Positions 37,006 to 47,238 of a stretch of DNA of 64,000 nucleotides are shown piece after piece. The stretch's first letter is position 1. The number at the start of each line of letters is the position of its first letter. The DNA comes from Cyanobium sp. C1_MAG_00004 (GTDB lineage: Bacteria; Cyanobacteriota; Cyanobacteriia; PCC-6307; Cyanobiaceae), in contig JAIXOF010000052.1 in NCBI GenBank assembly GCA_027486935.1, positions 1 to 64,000 of the forward strand, given 5' to 3'. Under the pieces are notes generated by a model that was given only the letters and a program-made list of their open reading frames with translations, was not told the DNA's origin and searched no databases. Both the position numbers and the translations under genes were made by a program.

Positions 37006-38325
37006 ATGCTTGTCAGCCGGGGACGCAACCCCAGTGCCGGGGAAATCTTCAGCCAGCTGATTCTCTCCAAGGGTCTGCGCGAACGGGTGCTAATCACCCT
37101 GGGGCTCCTGCTGGTGGTCAGGCTCGGGATCTACATCCCGGTGCCCGGCATCGACCGGATCGCCTTTCAAGACTTCCTGCAGCGCGGCGGCCAGCTGATC
37201 GGCTTTCTTGACATCTTCACCGGGGGCGGCATCTCCACCCTGGGAGTCTTTGCCCTGGGAATCCTGCCGTTCATCAACGCCTCGATCATCATTCAGCTGT
37301 TGACCGCAGCGCTACCTCAGCTCGAGGAACTGCAGAAGAACGAGGGCGAGGCCGGTCGTCGCAAGATCGCCCAGATCACCCGTTATGTGGCCCTGGGCTG
37401 GGGCGTGCTGCAAAGCGCTGTCTTTGCCCTGATCCTGCGGCAGTACGCCACGCCGGGCATCTCTGAACCGGTGTTCGTGATTCAGACGACCCTGGCCCTG
37501 GTGACCGGCTCCATGGTGGTCATGTGGGTTAGCGAAGTGATCACCGAACGGGGCATCGGCCAGGGGGCCTCGCTGGTGATCTTCGTCAACATCGTCGCCA
37601 CACTCCCCAAGGCCCTGGGTTCCACCATCGAACTGGCCCAGAGCGGCGATCGCAGCACAGTCGGCGGCATCGTCGTGCTGGTACTGGTCTTTCTCGTCAC
37701 CATCATCGGCATCATCTTTCTTCAGGAAGGCAACCGACGCATACCGATCGTCAGCGCCAAACGGCAGGTCGGAGGCACCAGCCTGCTGTCGGCACGCCAG
37801 AGCTACCTGCCGCTCAAGCTCAACGCCGGTGGGGTGATGCCGATCATCTTTGCCTCGGCCGTGGTGTTTCTGCCGCTGACGATTGCCAACATCACCGGCA
37901 GTCCCTGGCTGATCACCGCCGCCAGCTACCTGAACCCCAACAGCAGCACCCCCTGGCTCTACGCCCTGGTGTATTTCGCCCTGATCTGCGGATTTGCCTA
38001 CTTCTACGCCTCCCTCACCGTGAACCCGGTCGACATCGCCACCAACCTCAAGCGCAGCGGGGTGGCCGTGCCCTGCGTGCGCCCCGGATCGGCCACAGCC
38101 CGATACCTTGGCGCCGTGCAGAACAGGCTGACCCTGCTCGGTGGCCTATTCCTGGGCGCCGTGGCGATCATTCCCTCGGCCGTGGAAGGCGCCACCCAGG
38201 TGCGCACCTTTCAGGGACTGGGAGCCACCTCGCTGCTGATCCTGGTGGGGGTCGCGATCGACACCGCCAAGCAGGTTCAGACCTATGTCATCTCCCAGCG
38301 CTACGAGGGCATGGTCCGTCAATGA
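37006..38325 (+). CDS. secY: Preprotein translocase subunit SecY
   Basis: Channel subunit of the Sec translocon in plasma and thylakoid membranes. 439 residues with about ten membrane helices; RERVLITLGLLLVVRLGIYIPVPG (helix 1 region), ALGILPFINASIIIQLL, ERGIGQGASLVIF and NLKRSGVAVPCVRPG are recognisable. ATG 37006 is chosen over the ATG 17 codons upstream, whose extra residues do not resemble SecY. A 119-nt spacer separates it from rplO. Confidence 0.97.
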   Translation: MLVSRGRNPSAGEIFSQLILSKGLRERVLITLGLLLVVRLGIYIPVPGIDRIAFQDFLQRGGQLIGFLDIFTGGGISTLGVFALGILPFINASIIIQLLTAALPQLEELQKNEGEAGRRKIAQITRYVALGWGVLQSAVFALILRQYATPGISEPVFVIQTTLALVTGSMVVMWVSEVITERGIGQGASLVIFVNIVATLPKALGSTIELAQSGDRSTVGGIVVLVLVFLVTIIGIIFLQEGNRRIPIVSAKRQVGGTSLLSARQSYLPLKLNAGGVMPIIFASAVVFLPLTIANITGSPWLITAASYLNPNSSTPWLYALVYFALICGFAYFYASLTVNPVDIATNLKRSGVAVPCVRPGSATARYLGAVQNRLTLLGGLFLGAVAIIPSAVEGATQVRTFQGLGATSLLILVGVAIDTAKQVQTYVISQRYEGMVRQ

Positions 38326-38410
38326 CCATCGCTGACCTGCCTTTTGGGCATAGGTCCGCCCACTCCGCACTCCCATTCCCGCCCCTGTCCTGATTTTCAA
38401 AAGCCCTGCC

Positions 38411-38992
38411 GTGACCAAGCAACGCCTCCTGTTCGTCGGCCCCCCCGGGGCCGGCAAAGGCACACAGGCCCAGCAACTGGCCTTGCGCCACAACCTACTG
38501 CACCTTTCGACCGGAGATCTTCTACGGGCAGAGGTGTCGGCCGCGACCGAACTGGGCCTGGAGGCCGCGGCGGTCATGGCCCGCGGTGAGCTGGTCAGCG
38601 ATGCCCTCGTGCTAGCGATCGTGCGCAGCCGGCTCGAGCAGCAGTCCGCCAGCCTGAGCCGTGGTGAACCCGGCCCCAGTGGCTGGCTGCTGGACGGCTT
38701 CCCTCGCAACCTGGCCCAGGCGGAGGCCCTGGAGGCCCTGCTGAGCGATCTCGATCAGCCGATCGATCTGGTCGTGTTGATGGAGCTGGACGACGACCTG
38801 CTGATGCAGCGCTTGCTGAGCCGGGGCCGGGCCGACGACAACGCCGAGGTGATTCGCCATCGTCTCGAGGTCTACCGGCAGCAGACGGCACCTTTGATCG
38901 CCTACTACCGCCAACGCCAGTTGCTGCAGGCGGTGGATGCCGAAGGCAGCATCGAAGCGATTGCCGAGCGCATCGAACGTCTGCTGGCCTGA
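38411..38992 (+). CDS. adk: Adenylate kinase, short type
   Basis: Interconverts ATP + AMP and 2 ADP. 193 residues: P-loop [16 protein letters not shown] (residues 6-21), [26 protein letters not shown], and [18 protein letters not shown]. The zinc or long LID domain is missing, as in other short cyanobacterial forms. The start is GTG 38411, since no ATG is in frame before the P-loop. Confidence 0.97.
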   Translation: MTKQRLLFVGPPGAGKGTQAQQLALRHNLLHLSTGDLLRAEVSAATELGLEAAAVMARGELVSDALVLAIVRSRLEQQSASLSRGEPGPSGWLLDGFPRNLAQAEALEALLSDLDQPIDLVVLMELDDDLLMQRLLSRGRADDNAEVIRHRLEVYRQQTAPLIAYYRQRQLLQAVDAEGSIEAIAERIERLLA

Positions 38993-39078
38993 AGGCGACC
39001 ACCGCCGACCGGATCACCCAGGGGTGGTTGACCCGTGTGGTAGGTTGGCGGTTTGCAAATTCGGAGAGCACAATTCCC

Positions 39079-39192
39079 ATGAAGGTGCGTGCCTCAGTCA
39101 AGAAAATGTGCGACAAATGCCGGGTGATCCGTCGCCACGGCCGGGTGATGGTCATCTGCGCCAACCCCAAGCACAAGCAGCGCCAGGGCTGA
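39079..39192 (+). CDS. rpmJ: 50S ribosomal protein L36
   Basis: 37 residues, [20 protein letters not shown] at the start, with the zinc ligands C11, C14, C27 and H32 ([12 protein letters not shown]) retained. infA, which lies just before rpmJ in many bacteria, is not in the 86-nt spacer. Confidence 0.97.
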   Translation: MKVRASVKKMCDKCRVIRRHGRVMVICANPKHKQRQG

Positions 39193-39258
39193 CCCTGCCT
39201 GCGCGGCCTCGCCCTGCGACGGCCATCCCCTCCCTGAACCCCTCGAAATCGTTTTCAC

Positions 39259-39624
39259 GTGGCACGGATTGCCGGCGTCGATATCCCTCGCGACAAGCGG
39301 GTTGAAATCGCACTGACCTATGTGTATGGCATCGGCTTGACCCGTGCCCAGAAAATTCTGGCCAAGACCGGAGTCAACCCTGACACCCGCGTCAAGGACC
39401 TGAGCGATGCCGATGTGCAGAAACTGCGTGGCGCCGCCGAGGGTTTCACCCTCGAAGGCGACCTGCGCCGCCAGGAGGGCATGGCCCTCAAGCGTCTGCA
39501 GGACATCGGCTGTCTCAGGGGTCGTCGTCACCGCCTCGGCCTGCCCGTGCGCGGCCAGCGCACCCGGACCAATGCGCGCACCCGTCGCGGCGCCCGCAAG
39601 ACCGTGGCCGGTAAGAAGAAGTAA
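39259..39624 (+). CDS. rpsM: 30S ribosomal protein S13
   Basis: Head protein linking to the 50S and contacting P-site tRNA. 121 residues: [52 protein letters not shown]. The start codon is GTG at 39259, directly giving the conserved ARIAGVD sequence. Confidence 0.97.
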   Translation: MARIAGVDIPRDKRVEIALTYVYGIGLTRAQKILAKTGVNPDTRVKDLSDADVQKLRGAAEGFTLEGDLRRQEGMALKRLQDIGCLRGRRHRLGLPVRGQRTRTNARTRRGARKTVAGKKK

Positions 39625-39763
39625 TCACTTCCTGTCGACCGGACCATTTCATTCGGTCTGACGGCTTCCACAGCTCTGCCGCAGCATCGCCTCCTTTGCC
39701 GCTGCGTCACCAGGGTTTCCTCTGTCCCCCCGATCACCTCCTGCATTCAGCAGGGTTTCCAGC

Positions 39764-40156
39764 ATGGCCAAACCCGCCAAGAAATCAGGCCCCAAGAAGA
39801 CCAAACGGAATGTGCCCAACGGCGTGGCACACATCCAGAGCACGTTCAACAACACGATCGTCTCGATCACCGACACCGCCGGTGAGGTGATCAGTTGGAG
39901 CTCGGCAGGCGCCAGTGGCTTCAAGGGCGCCCGCAAAGGCACCCCCTTTGCTGCCCAGACAGCCGCCGAAGCCGCTGCACGCCGCGCCCTCGAGCAGGGC
40001 ATGCGTCAGATCGAAGTGCTGGTGCGTGGTCCCGGCTCTGGTCGTGAGACCGCGATCCGTGCCCTGCAGGTGGCCGGTCTTGAAATCACCCTGATCCGGG
40101 ATGTGACTCCGCTGCCCCACAACGGCTGCCGCCGCGCCAAGCGTCGCCGCGTCTGA
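39764..40156 (+). CDS. rpsK: 30S ribosomal protein S11
   Basis: Platform protein of the 30S. 130 residues: [55 protein letters not shown]. The 139-nt spacer before it carries two copies of CAGGGTTTCC but no gene. S4, often next to S11, is absent. Confidence 0.98.
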   Translation: MAKPAKKSGPKKTKRNVPNGVAHIQSTFNNTIVSITDTAGEVISWSSAGASGFKGARKGTPFAAQTAAEAAARRALEQGMRQIEVLVRGPGSGRETAIRALQVAGLEITLIRDVTPLPHNGCRRAKRRRV

Positions 40157-40212
40157 AACACCTTTCTGTGTCAGGCCATCTGGCGTCTTCCACCCTTCCG
40201 ACTCTTCAGACC

Positions 40213-41151
40213 GTGCTGCAGTACCAAATCGATCGTGTCGAGCATGAGGTCGCTGCCGACCGTTCCCAGACCGGCGTGTTTGTGATCGGTCCGCTCGAGC
40301 GCGGCCAGGCCACCACCCTGGGCAACGCCCTGCGGCGGGTGCTGATCGGCGGCCTCGAGGGCAGTGCGATCACTGCCGTTCGCATCTCCGGCGTCAATCA
40401 CGAGTACGCCACCGTTCCCGGCGTGCGCGAGGACGTGCTCGACATCCTGCTGAACTGCAAGGAAGTTGCCGTCAATTGCCGCGGTCGCGAGCTTGAGATC
40501 GGCCGACTGGTCGTCAACGGTCCGGCCACCGTCACCGCAGCTGACCTGCAATTCTCCTCGCAGGTTCAGGTGATCGATGCCGATCGCCCGATCGCCACAG
40601 TGGCCAAGGGTCACAGCCTTGAGATGGAGGTCCATGTCGAGCGCGGGATCGGCTACCGGCCCGTCGACCGCCATGCCGAAGACACCAGTGCGATCGATCT
40701 GTTGCAGATCGACGCCGTGTTCAGACCGGTCAAGCGTGTCAACTACGGCGTTGACGAAACCGCAGTAGGGGAGGGTGGATCTGCCCGCGAGCGCCTGCGC
40801 CTCGAGATCGAGACCAACGGCAGCATCACCCCTGATGACGCCATGGCACAGGCCGCCAATCAACTGATTGCCCTGTTCCAGCCTCTGGCCAGCTTGACCA
40901 TGGTCGAGGAGCCGGGTCTTGAACCTGAAGCGTCGGCCGAGGCCCAGATTCCTCTGGAGGAACTGAACCTGTCGGTGCGCGCCTACAACTGCCTCAAGCG
41001 CGCCCAGGTCAATTCGGTCTCCGATTTGATGGGCTTCAGCTATGAGGATCTGCTGGAGATCAAGAACTTCGGCTCCAAGTCGGCCGATGAAGTGATCGAG
41101 GCGCTTGAGCGCATCGGCATCACCCTTCCCCAAAGCCGCACCAGCGCCTGA
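40213..41151 (+). CDS. rpoA: RNA polymerase alpha subunit
   Basis: 312 residues. The N-terminal dimerisation domain has [21 protein letters not shown]; the C-terminal domain (from about residue 240) has [20 protein letters not shown] and [14 protein letters not shown] for UP elements and activators. Start GTG 40213 gives [13 protein letters not shown], the usual cyanobacterial N-terminus; a GTG 15 codons earlier adds sequence without similarity. Confidence 0.97.
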   Translation: MLQYQIDRVEHEVAADRSQTGVFVIGPLERGQATTLGNALRRVLIGGLEGSAITAVRISGVNHEYATVPGVREDVLDILLNCKEVAVNCRGRELEIGRLVVNGPATVTAADLQFSSQVQVIDADRPIATVAKGHSLEMEVHVERGIGYRPVDRHAEDTSAIDLLQIDAVFRPVKRVNYGVDETAVGEGGSARERLRLEIETNGSITPDDAMAQAANQLIALFQPLASLTMVEEPGLEPEASAEAQIPLEELNLSVRAYNCLKRAQVNSVSDLMGFSYEDLLEIKNFGSKSADEVIEALERIGITLPQSRTSA

Positions 41152-41186
41152 GACCCCGCTTTTTATCCGCCGCCTTCTTTGACACC

Positions 41187-41537
41187 ATGCGACACCAGTG
41201 CCGAGTCCCCCAACTGGGACGCCCCGCCGACCAACGCAAGGCCATGCTGCGCGGCCTGACCACTCAGCTGATTCGTGAAGGTCGGGTCACCACCACCAAA
41301 GCCCGTGCCAAAGCGCTGCGGGACGAAGCGGAACGGATGATCACCCTGGCCAAAGAGGGCAGCCTGGCGGCACGCCGTCGCGCCATCGGCTACATCTACG
41401 ACAAGCAACTGGTTCACTCGCTGTTTGACAAGGCGCAGGAGCGTTACGGTGACCGCAACGGCGGTTACACCCGCATCATTCGCACCGTGCCCCGCCGTGG
41501 CGACAACGCCGAGATGGCGATCATCGAGTTGGTCTGA
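41187..41537 (+). CDS. rplQ: 50S ribosomal protein L17
   Basis: 116 residues: [39 protein letters not shown], and [19 protein letters not shown]. Its stop codon overlaps the proposed CTG start of truA. Confidence 0.98.
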   Translation: MRHQCRVPQLGRPADQRKAMLRGLTTQLIREGRVTTTKARAKALRDEAERMITLAKEGSLAARRRAIGYIYDKQLVHSLFDKAQERYGDRNGGYTRIIRTVPRRGDNAEMAIIELV

Positions 41538-42373
41538 AGCCCCTGCGCCGGATCGCTCTCTGCCTGCAGTACAACGGCAGCGCCTTTCAGGGCTGGCAAC
41601 GCCAGACCAACGGCCCCAGCGTGCAGCAGACCCTTGAACAGGCCCTGAGGGAACTCGATCCCTCGGGGCCTGCCTCGTGTGTGGCGGCAGGACGCACCGA
41701 CACCGGCGTGCACGCTGCAGGCCAGGTGGTGCATTTCGACACGGCCGGGCCGATTCCGGCCCATCGCTGGCCCAAAGCCCTCAATGGACGGTTGCCGCCG
41801 ACGGTCCGCGTCCGGGCTGCCCGCCAGGTGCCTTCCGATTGGCACGCTTGCTTTGACGCCACCTACCGCCGCTACCGGTACACGATCTTCAACGCGCGGC
41901 TGCCCAATCTGTTCCTGGCCCCCTGGTGCTGGCATCGCTACCAGCAGCGGCTCGATCAGGAGGTGATGCGCACCGTGCTCGAGTCGATGCTCGGCGAGCA
42001 TGACTTTTCAGCCTTCATGCGGGCCGGCAGCCGGCGCGCCCACGGACGCACCACCCTGCAGGACGTCCTGGTGGAACGGGAGGGGGATCTGATTCGGGTG
42101 GAGCTCCAGGCCAGTGGATTTCTGTACGGCATGGTGCGGCTGCTGATGGCGCAGCTGGTGGCCGTTGCCGAAGGCCGCCTGGCCACAGACACCCTGTTGG
42201 AGCGCTGGCGCCTGCAGCAGCGCCAGGCCATCAAGGAATCGGCGCCGGCCCATGGCCTCTGCCTGTTGCGCGTGGGTTACCCACAGATTCTGTTCAACGA
42301 GCCCGAGTGGTACGATTCACAACCGCGGTTTCATTTGAGCGTTCAGGATTCACCTGACGAACAAAAGCTCTGA
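41534..42373 (+). CDS. truA: tRNA pseudouridine synthase A, apparent CTG start
   Basis: Makes pseudouridine at tRNA positions 38-40. Conserved N-terminal sequence [20 protein letters not shown] begins only five codons into the frame, followed by [18 protein letters not shown] with the catalytic Asp, and [20 protein letters not shown]. In this frame there is no ATG, GTG or TTG upstream of the conserved block within reach; the first is a GTG at 41621, after it. CTG at 41534, forming CTGA with the rplQ stop, is therefore the likely start, giving 279 residues. Confidence 0.88.
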   Translation: MKPLRRIALCLQYNGSAFQGWQRQTNGPSVQQTLEQALRELDPSGPASCVAAGRTDTGVHAAGQVVHFDTAGPIPAHRWPKALNGRLPPTVRVRAARQVPSDWHACFDATYRRYRYTIFNARLPNLFLAPWCWHRYQQRLDQEVMRTVLESMLGEHDFSAFMRAGSRRAHGRTTLQDVLVEREGDLIRVELQASGFLYGMVRLLMAQLVAVAEGRLATDTLLERWRLQQRQAIKESAPAHGLCLLRVGYPQILFNEPEWYDSQPRFHLSVQDSPDEQKL

Positions 42374-42615
42374 AGGCTTCGTTCTGTCGGGTTCCCGGGC
42401 ACCAACTGTCCGCCTCGGTGCCCCAACTCCAGGCTCCCTGGGAGACCCGACCACCGATCCAGGTCCTGCTGCCGACTCCGGCCCAGGATTGGGACCGGCC
42501 AAAGGGCCAGGGACGTCAGCAGGTAAGGTCACTGAAGCGCGGTTGTCCTGGCTCTGGCCAGAGAGAACCGAACCCGATAACCGGCCCGGCAGACTCCGGC
42601 GCATCACCCGGCGAC

Positions 42616-43068
42616 ATGAACAAAACACCCCTACCGTCCATCGACACCCTGGAACGCCAGTGGTATGTGGTGGACGCCGAGAATCAGACCCTGGGTCGCC
42701 TGGCCAGCGAAGTGGCCCAGGTGCTGCGTGGTAAGAACAAGCCCACCTACACCCCCCATCTCGATACCGGTGACTTCGTCATCGTGATCAATGCCGACAA
42801 GGTGCAGGTGAGTGGCAACAAGGCCACCCAGAAGCTGTACCGCAGGCATTCGGGTCGTCCCGGTGGCATGAAGACCGAGTCCTTCGCCCACCTGCAGGCC
42901 CGGCTCCCCGAGCGCATCGTCGAGAAGGCTGTCAAAGGCATGCTTCCTCACAATGCCCTGGGCCGTCAGCTGTTCCGCAAGCTCAAGGTCTACAAAGGCG
43001 CTGAGCATCCCCATGGGGCCCAGCAACCCACAGCCCTCACCCTCGATCCTTCCGCTTCCGCACAATGA
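42616..43068 (+). CDS. rplM: 50S ribosomal protein L13
   Basis: 150 residues: [68 protein letters not shown] 42616 is used. The 242-nt spacer before it has GC-rich inverted repeats but no gene. It ends in an ATGA overlap with rpsI. Confidence 0.98.
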   Translation: MNKTPLPSIDTLERQWYVVDAENQTLGRLASEVAQVLRGKNKPTYTPHLDTGDFVIVINADKVQVSGNKATQKLYRRHSGRPGGMKTESFAHLQARLPERIVEKAVKGMLPHNALGRQLFRKLKVYKGAEHPHGAQQPTALTLDPSASAQ

Positions 43069-43466
43069 GCTCCAACTCCGTCGTCTACTGGGGAACCGGT
43101 CGTCGCAAAACGGCAGTGGCCCGTGTGCGTCTGGTTCCCGGCAAGGGGCAGGTCACCATCAACGGCCGTCCCGGGGACAACTACCTGAACTACAACCCCG
43201 TGTATCTGGCAGCGGTCAAAGCCCCGCTGCAGACCCTGGGTCTCAGCAATGACTATGACCTGCTGGTCAACGTCCACGGCGGTGGCCTGACCGGCCAGGC
43301 CGATGCCATCAAGCAGGGTGCTGCCCGCGCGCTGTGTGAACTGTCCCCCGACAACCGCAAGCCGCTCAAGACCGAAGGCCACCTGAGCCGCGATCCTCGT
43401 GCCAAGGAACGCCGCAAGTACGGCCTTAAAAAAGCCCGCAAGGCTCCTCAGTTCTCCAAGCGCTGA
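43065..43466 (+). CDS. rpsI: 30S ribosomal protein S9
   Basis: 133 residues: [21 protein letters not shown] at the start, and the C-terminal basic tail [17 protein letters not shown] whose end reaches the P-site tRNA. Translationally coupled to rplM. Confidence 0.98.
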   Translation: MSSNSVVYWGTGRRKTAVARVRLVPGKGQVTINGRPGDNYLNYNPVYLAAVKAPLQTLGLSNDYDLLVNVHGGGLTGQADAIKQGAARALCELSPDNRKPLKTEGHLSRDPRAKERRKYGLKKARKAPQFSKR

Positions 43467-43512
43467 TCGTTCCGATCACTGCGCTGCTCCGTACGCGCCG
43501 ACTTTTTCAGCC

Positions 43513-43794
43513 ATGCCCAAGGCCGACATTCACCCCACCTGGTACCCCGATGCCAAGGTGATCTGCAACGGAGAGGTGGTGATGACCACCGGCTCCACCC
43601 AGCCCGAGATCCACGTCGATGTGTGGAGCGGCAACCACCCCTTCTACACCGGTACCCAGAAGATTCTGGACACCGAAGGACGTGTCGACCGCTTCATGCG
43701 CAAGTACGGCATGGGTGGCAGCGACTCTGCTTCTTCGGCCAAGAAGGCAGCCCCAGCCGAGGCGAGCAGCGAGGAAACCGCAGCCAAGGCCTGA
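43513..43794 (+). CDS. rpmE: 50S ribosomal protein L31, zinc-free type
   Basis: 93 residues: MPKADIHPTWYPDAKVICNG, STQPEIHVDVWSGNHPFYTGTQ split over the loop, DRFMRKYGMG. The four zinc cysteines of the E. coli form are not kept; only one Cys (VICNG) is seen. A low-complexity Ala/Ser/Glu tail of about 20 residues ends the protein. Confidence 0.96.
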   Translation: MPKADIHPTWYPDAKVICNGEVVMTTGSTQPEIHVDVWSGNHPFYTGTQKILDTEGRVDRFMRKYGMGGSDSASSAKKAAPAEASSEETAAKA

Positions 43795-43817
43795 ACCACG
43801 CCTGAAGCTGCCCTGCA

Positions 43818-44918
43818 TTGGACCCCCAACTGCTGAACGAGCGCCTCGACGCTGCGCGCCGCACCTTTGAGACACTCGAAACGCAGCTGGCTGATCCGGC
43901 CGTGGCCGCCGATCCTGGCCAGTTGCAAACCCTGGCCAGGGAGCGTGCCCGGCTTGAACCGCTCGTCCGGGATCAGGCTCTACTGCAACGGGCACGCAGT
44001 GAAGCTGCCGAAGCGCGCAGTCTGCTCAAGGAGCACCATGGTGATCTTGCCATGGAAGAGCTCGCCAACGAAGAGCTGCTGCGGCTCGGCGAGCGCATTG
44101 CCGAGCTCGAGCGGGGTCTGACCATCGCCCTGCTGCCGTACGACCCGCGGGATGAGCGCAGCGTGATGCTCGAAATCCGTGCCGGGGCCGGCGGCGATGA
44201 AGCCGCCATCTGGGCCGGCGACCTGGCGCGCATGTACGAGCGTTATGCCCAGTCCGCAGGCTGGCGGGTCGAACCCGTCAGCGCTTCCGAAGCCGATCTC
44301 GGAGGCTACAAAGAACTGATCCTGTCGATCCGGGGTGATGGGGTCTACAGCCAGCTGAAATTCGAGGCCGGCGTGCACCGGGTCCAGAGGGTTCCCGCCA
44401 CCGAATCCCAGGGGCGGGTGCACACCTCAACCGCAACCCTGGCCGTGATGCCGGAGGCCGATCCTGTCGAGGTACAGATCGATCCCAAGGATCTGGAGAT
44501 CAGCACAGCACGGTCGGGCGGCGCCGGCGGCCAAAACGTCAACAAGGTCGAAACCGCTGTTGACCTGCTGCACAAGCCGACCGGGATCCGGGTGTTCTGC
44601 ACCCAAGAACGGTCCCAGCTGCAGAACCGTGAACGTGCTCTTGAGATCCTGCGGGCCAAGCTCTACGAGCGCGAACTGGCCGAAGCCAACGCCCGCGAAC
44701 GGGCCGGCCGTCTCGCGCAGGTGGGCAGTGGCGACCGCAGCGAAAAGATCCGCACCTACAACTACAAGGACAACCGGGTGACCGATCACAGGCTGGGCCG
44801 CAATTTTGCCCTGGAGCCGGTGCTCTCGGGTCAGCTGCAGGACCTGATCAACGGCTGCATCGCCGCCGACCAGACCCGGCAGCTGGAGGAACTGGCCCAG
44901 CAGGCAGGTATTGGCTGA
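43818..44918 (+). CDS. prfA: Peptide chain release factor 1
   Basis: Terminates translation at UAA and UAG. 366 residues with stop-codon recognition motif PAT ([12 protein letters not shown], about 193-195) and the catalytic GGQ in [14 protein letters not shown] (about 236-238). The start is TTG 43818; no ATG lies in frame before the conserved N-terminal coiled coil. Last gene of the long plus-strand cluster. Confidence 0.97.
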   Translation: MDPQLLNERLDAARRTFETLETQLADPAVAADPGQLQTLARERARLEPLVRDQALLQRARSEAAEARSLLKEHHGDLAMEELANEELLRLGERIAELERGLTIALLPYDPRDERSVMLEIRAGAGGDEAAIWAGDLARMYERYAQSAGWRVEPVSASEADLGGYKELILSIRGDGVYSQLKFEAGVHRVQRVPATESQGRVHTSTATLAVMPEADPVEVQIDPKDLEISTARSGGAGGQNVNKVETAVDLLHKPTGIRVFCTQERSQLQNRERALEILRAKLYERELAEANARERAGRLAQVGSGDRSEKIRTYNYKDNRVTDHRLGRNFALEPVLSGQLQDLINGCIAADQTRQLEELAQQAGIG

Positions 44919-44949
44919 CGGCAGACAGTGACTGGAGCCAGGCCTCCGC

Positions 44950-45447
44950 TCAGCCGATCATGTACTTGGCCCACACAGCGTGCCGGCCACCACGCATCTG
45001 GCGTGTGGCCTCAAAGCTGAGGGTGCTCAGCGGCCGATGGGGTTGCCGCAACAGCGGCATGCCCGCCTCGCGGGGCGTGCGGTTGCCCTTGCGCACATTG
45101 CAGGGCAAACAGGCGGTGGTCACGTTGTCCCAGCTGTCGCTGCCGCCGCGGCTGCGGGGCATGACGTGGTCGATCGACAGGGCTTCTTGGGCTGTGCCGC
45201 AATACTGACAGCGGTGACCATCGCGCTGAAACACATTGCGACGGGTCAGGGGCAGCGGTCTGTAAGGGACGCGCACGAACTGCCGCAGGCGAATCACCGT
45301 GGGCAGCAACTGGTCGGGACGCAGGGGACGCGAAGAATCGTGTTCCAGGCCTTCGGCCTTGCCTTTGAGCACCATCACCATGGCGCGCCGCCAGCTGGTG
45401 ATGTTCAGCGGCTCGTACGAGGCATTGAGGACGAGAACCTGGCTCAT
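44950..45447 (-). CDS. HNH endonuclease family protein
   Basis: 165 residues beginning MSQVLVLNASYEPLNITSW, the signature of a widespread cyanobacterial/actinobacterial HNH family. HNH motif: RCQYCGTAQEALSIDHVMPR and SWDNVTTACLPCNVRKGNRT, with two CxxC zinc pairs. Likely a chromosomal nuclease of unknown role, not a mobile element, since no group I intron or intein is visible. ATG 45447 is used; divergent from alr by 86 nt. Confidence 0.88.
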   Translation of the reverse strand: MSQVLVLNASYEPLNITSWRRAMVMVLKGKAEGLEHDSSRPLRPDQLLPTVIRLRQFVRVPYRPLPLTRRNVFQRDGHRCQYCGTAQEALSIDHVMPRSRGGSDSWDNVTTACLPCNVRKGNRTPREAGMPLLRQPHRPLSTLSFEATRQMRGGRHAVWAKYMIG

Positions 45448-45533
45448 GCCAGCCCCCTGGGTTGGGAGCATGCTAGGTGGGATCGCCTTGGTCGCATGGT
45501 GCGCCTGCTTACCCTTTGGGCTGCGCCGTGGCC

Positions 45534-46718
45534 ATGAACGCGTTGTCCCTGGCATCCCAACCAGAACCCCACGAGGCGGGGTACTCGCGTCAGCGGGCCT
45601 GGGTTGAGGTCGACACCGACGCGATCGCCCGCAACGCCGCAACCCTGGCCACCGGACTGGCCCCTGGGTGCCAGCTGATGGCCGTGGTCAAGGCCGACGG
45701 CTATGGCCATGGGGCGGTGCCTGTGGCCCGGGCTGCGCTGGCCGGGGGAGCCAGCAGCTTCGGGGTCGCCACCCTGGCCGAGGGTGTGCAGCTGCGTCGC
45801 GCCGGCATCACCGCCCCGGTGCTGGTGCTGGGCAACCTGATTCACCCCGACGAGCTGCGCAGCTGCCTGCGCTGGCAACTGATGCCGACCCTCAGCGGCA
45901 TGCGCGAGGCTCTGCTGTGCCAGAACCTGGCTGCCGCTGCCGGCCGCCCGATCGGTGTCCATCTAAAGCTGGACACCGGCATGACCCGCCTGGGCGTTGA
46001 TTGGCAGGAGGGCCCGCGCCTGGTGGCCGCGATCGCTGAGCTGGCCGACGTGCAGCTGCTGGGCGTGTATTCCCACCTGGCCAATGCCGATGCCGCGCCG
46101 GCCGACGACGACAGCATCACCCCCTGCCAGGTGCAGCGGTTCGCCTCGGTGCTGGCCGCCCTGAGGCAGCAGCAGCTGGACGCCGGTTGCCGCCACCTGG
46201 CCAACTCGGCCGCCACCCTGCGGGGCCCCGACTTTCACTACGACATGGTGCGGGTCGGCCTGGCCCTCTATGGCCACAGTCCGGCCCTGCACCTGGCTGC
46301 AGCATCAGCGCTGCAGCCGGCGATGCAACTGCGGGCACGGGTGAGCCTGATCCGCTCGGTGCCGGCGGGCATCGGGGTCAGCTATGGCCACCGGTTCAGG
46401 ACCAGCCGTCCCAGCCGCCTGGCCGTGGTCAGCATCGGCTACGCCGATGGGGTGCCCCGGCAACTGTCGGGACAGATTGCCGTGCTGCATCGGGGACGGC
46501 GCCTGCCCCAGGTGGGGGCGATCACCATGGACCAGCTGGTGCTCGATGCCACCGATGCCCCTGATCTTGACGTGGGCGAGGTGGTGACCCTGCTCGGACA
46601 GGATGGCGACCAGCAGATCACACCGGCTGACTGGAGTCAGCGCTGTCAGACGATCCCCTGGGAGATCCTGTGCGGCTTTAAGCACCGGCTGCCGCGTCTA
46701 CCCCTGGGTGCCCATTGA
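45534..46718 (+). CDS. alr: Alanine racemase
   Basis: PLP enzyme making D-alanine for peptidoglycan. 394 residues: MAVVKADGYGHGA with the PLP lysine at residue 53, LKLDTGMTRLGVD, DMVRVGLALYGH, GVSYGHRF (catalytic Tyr) and SIGYADGVPR. ATG 45534 is used. It lies next to other envelope genes, which may share cell-wall physiology. Confidence 0.96.
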   Translation: MNALSLASQPEPHEAGYSRQRAWVEVDTDAIARNAATLATGLAPGCQLMAVVKADGYGHGAVPVARAALAGGASSFGVATLAEGVQLRRAGITAPVLVLGNLIHPDELRSCLRWQLMPTLSGMREALLCQNLAAAAGRPIGVHLKLDTGMTRLGVDWQEGPRLVAAIAELADVQLLGVYSHLANADAAPADDDSITPCQVQRFASVLAALRQQQLDAGCRHLANSAATLRGPDFHYDMVRVGLALYGHSPALHLAAASALQPAMQLRARVSLIRSVPAGIGVSYGHRFRTSRPSRLAVVSIGYADGVPRQLSGQIAVLHRGRRLPQVGAITMDQLVLDATDAPDLDVGEVVTLLGQDGDQQITPADWSQRCQTIPWEILCGFKHRLPRLPLGAH

Positions 46719-46753
46719 GCCGCCGGCTCACTGATAAGCTCAGTCAGCCCCCT

Positions 46754-46842
46754 GGAGAGGTGGCTGAGTGGTTGAAAGCGGCTCCCTGCTAAGGAGTTAC
46801 AGGAGGCAACTTCTGTCGAGGGTTCGAATCCCTCCCTCTCCG
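46754..46842 (+). tRNA. tRNA-Ser(GCT)
   Basis: Class II tRNA with a long variable arm: acceptor GGAGAGG/CCTCTCC, anticodon loop CTGCTAA giving GCT, variable arm from about 46798 to 46818, T-arm GAGGGTTCGAATCCCTC. CCA is not encoded. Decodes AGC and AGU. No downstream duplicate of its 3' end, as an integrase would leave, was found. Confidence 0.95.
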
Positions 46843-46917
46843 TTTGAACCTGACATCTGGAGTTGCGTTGCAGGCCCGTCTTCGCTTGTGACGACGGCCT
46901 GCAACAGCCTTGCAGCG

Positions 46918-47238
46918 ATGAAGTGTGTGCCGCTCGCCATTCTGATGCTGGCAGTGGTCGGCGCCGCCCACGCCAGTCCGGCCCCATCGCCCTGCCCCGG
47001 GGAGACCACGGTCGACATGCGTGCCTGCGCTGCACGATCCCTGAACCAATCCAACGCGCAGTTACTGCGCAAACTACCCAGAACGGTGTTTCTGCAATGG
47101 CAGGAGGCGACCCGGGAGGCCTGTGCCAGGGCTTACACCGACAACCAGGGTGGAACCCTCTATCCGCAACTGCTGATCAGCTGCGATGACCAGCTCAACC
47201 GGGCACTGCTGAAGCAATTCCAACCGCTGGTCCCTTGA
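46918..47238 (+). CDS. LprI-like secreted small protein (lysozyme-inhibitor LprI family)
   Basis: 106 residues with a clean signal peptide (MKCVPLAILMLAVVGAAHAS, cleavage after AHA). The mature part has an LprI/DUF1311 pattern: CPGETTVDMRACAARSLNQS followed by WQEATREACARAY and YPQLLISCDDQLNRAL, four or more cysteines. Families of this type can inhibit lysozyme in some bacteria, but many have no known role. Adjacent to tRNA-Ser; the 3' end overlaps the LysR-like gene on the other strand by 44 nt. Confidence 0.7.
   Translation: MKCVPLAILMLAVVGAAHASPAPSPCPGETTVDMRACAARSLNQSNAQLLRKLPRTVFLQWQEATREACARAYTDNQGGTLYPQLLISCDDQLNRALLKQFQPLVP

Noticed and set aside
39625-39763. Small gene between rpsM and rpsK
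   Set aside because: No start-to-stop frame with similarity; only a repeated CAGGGTTTCC and a weak hairpin.
44950-45447. Homing endonuclease or mobile intron
   Set aside because: The HNH protein belongs to a chromosomal family with the NASYEPLN start, and no intron or intein flanks it.
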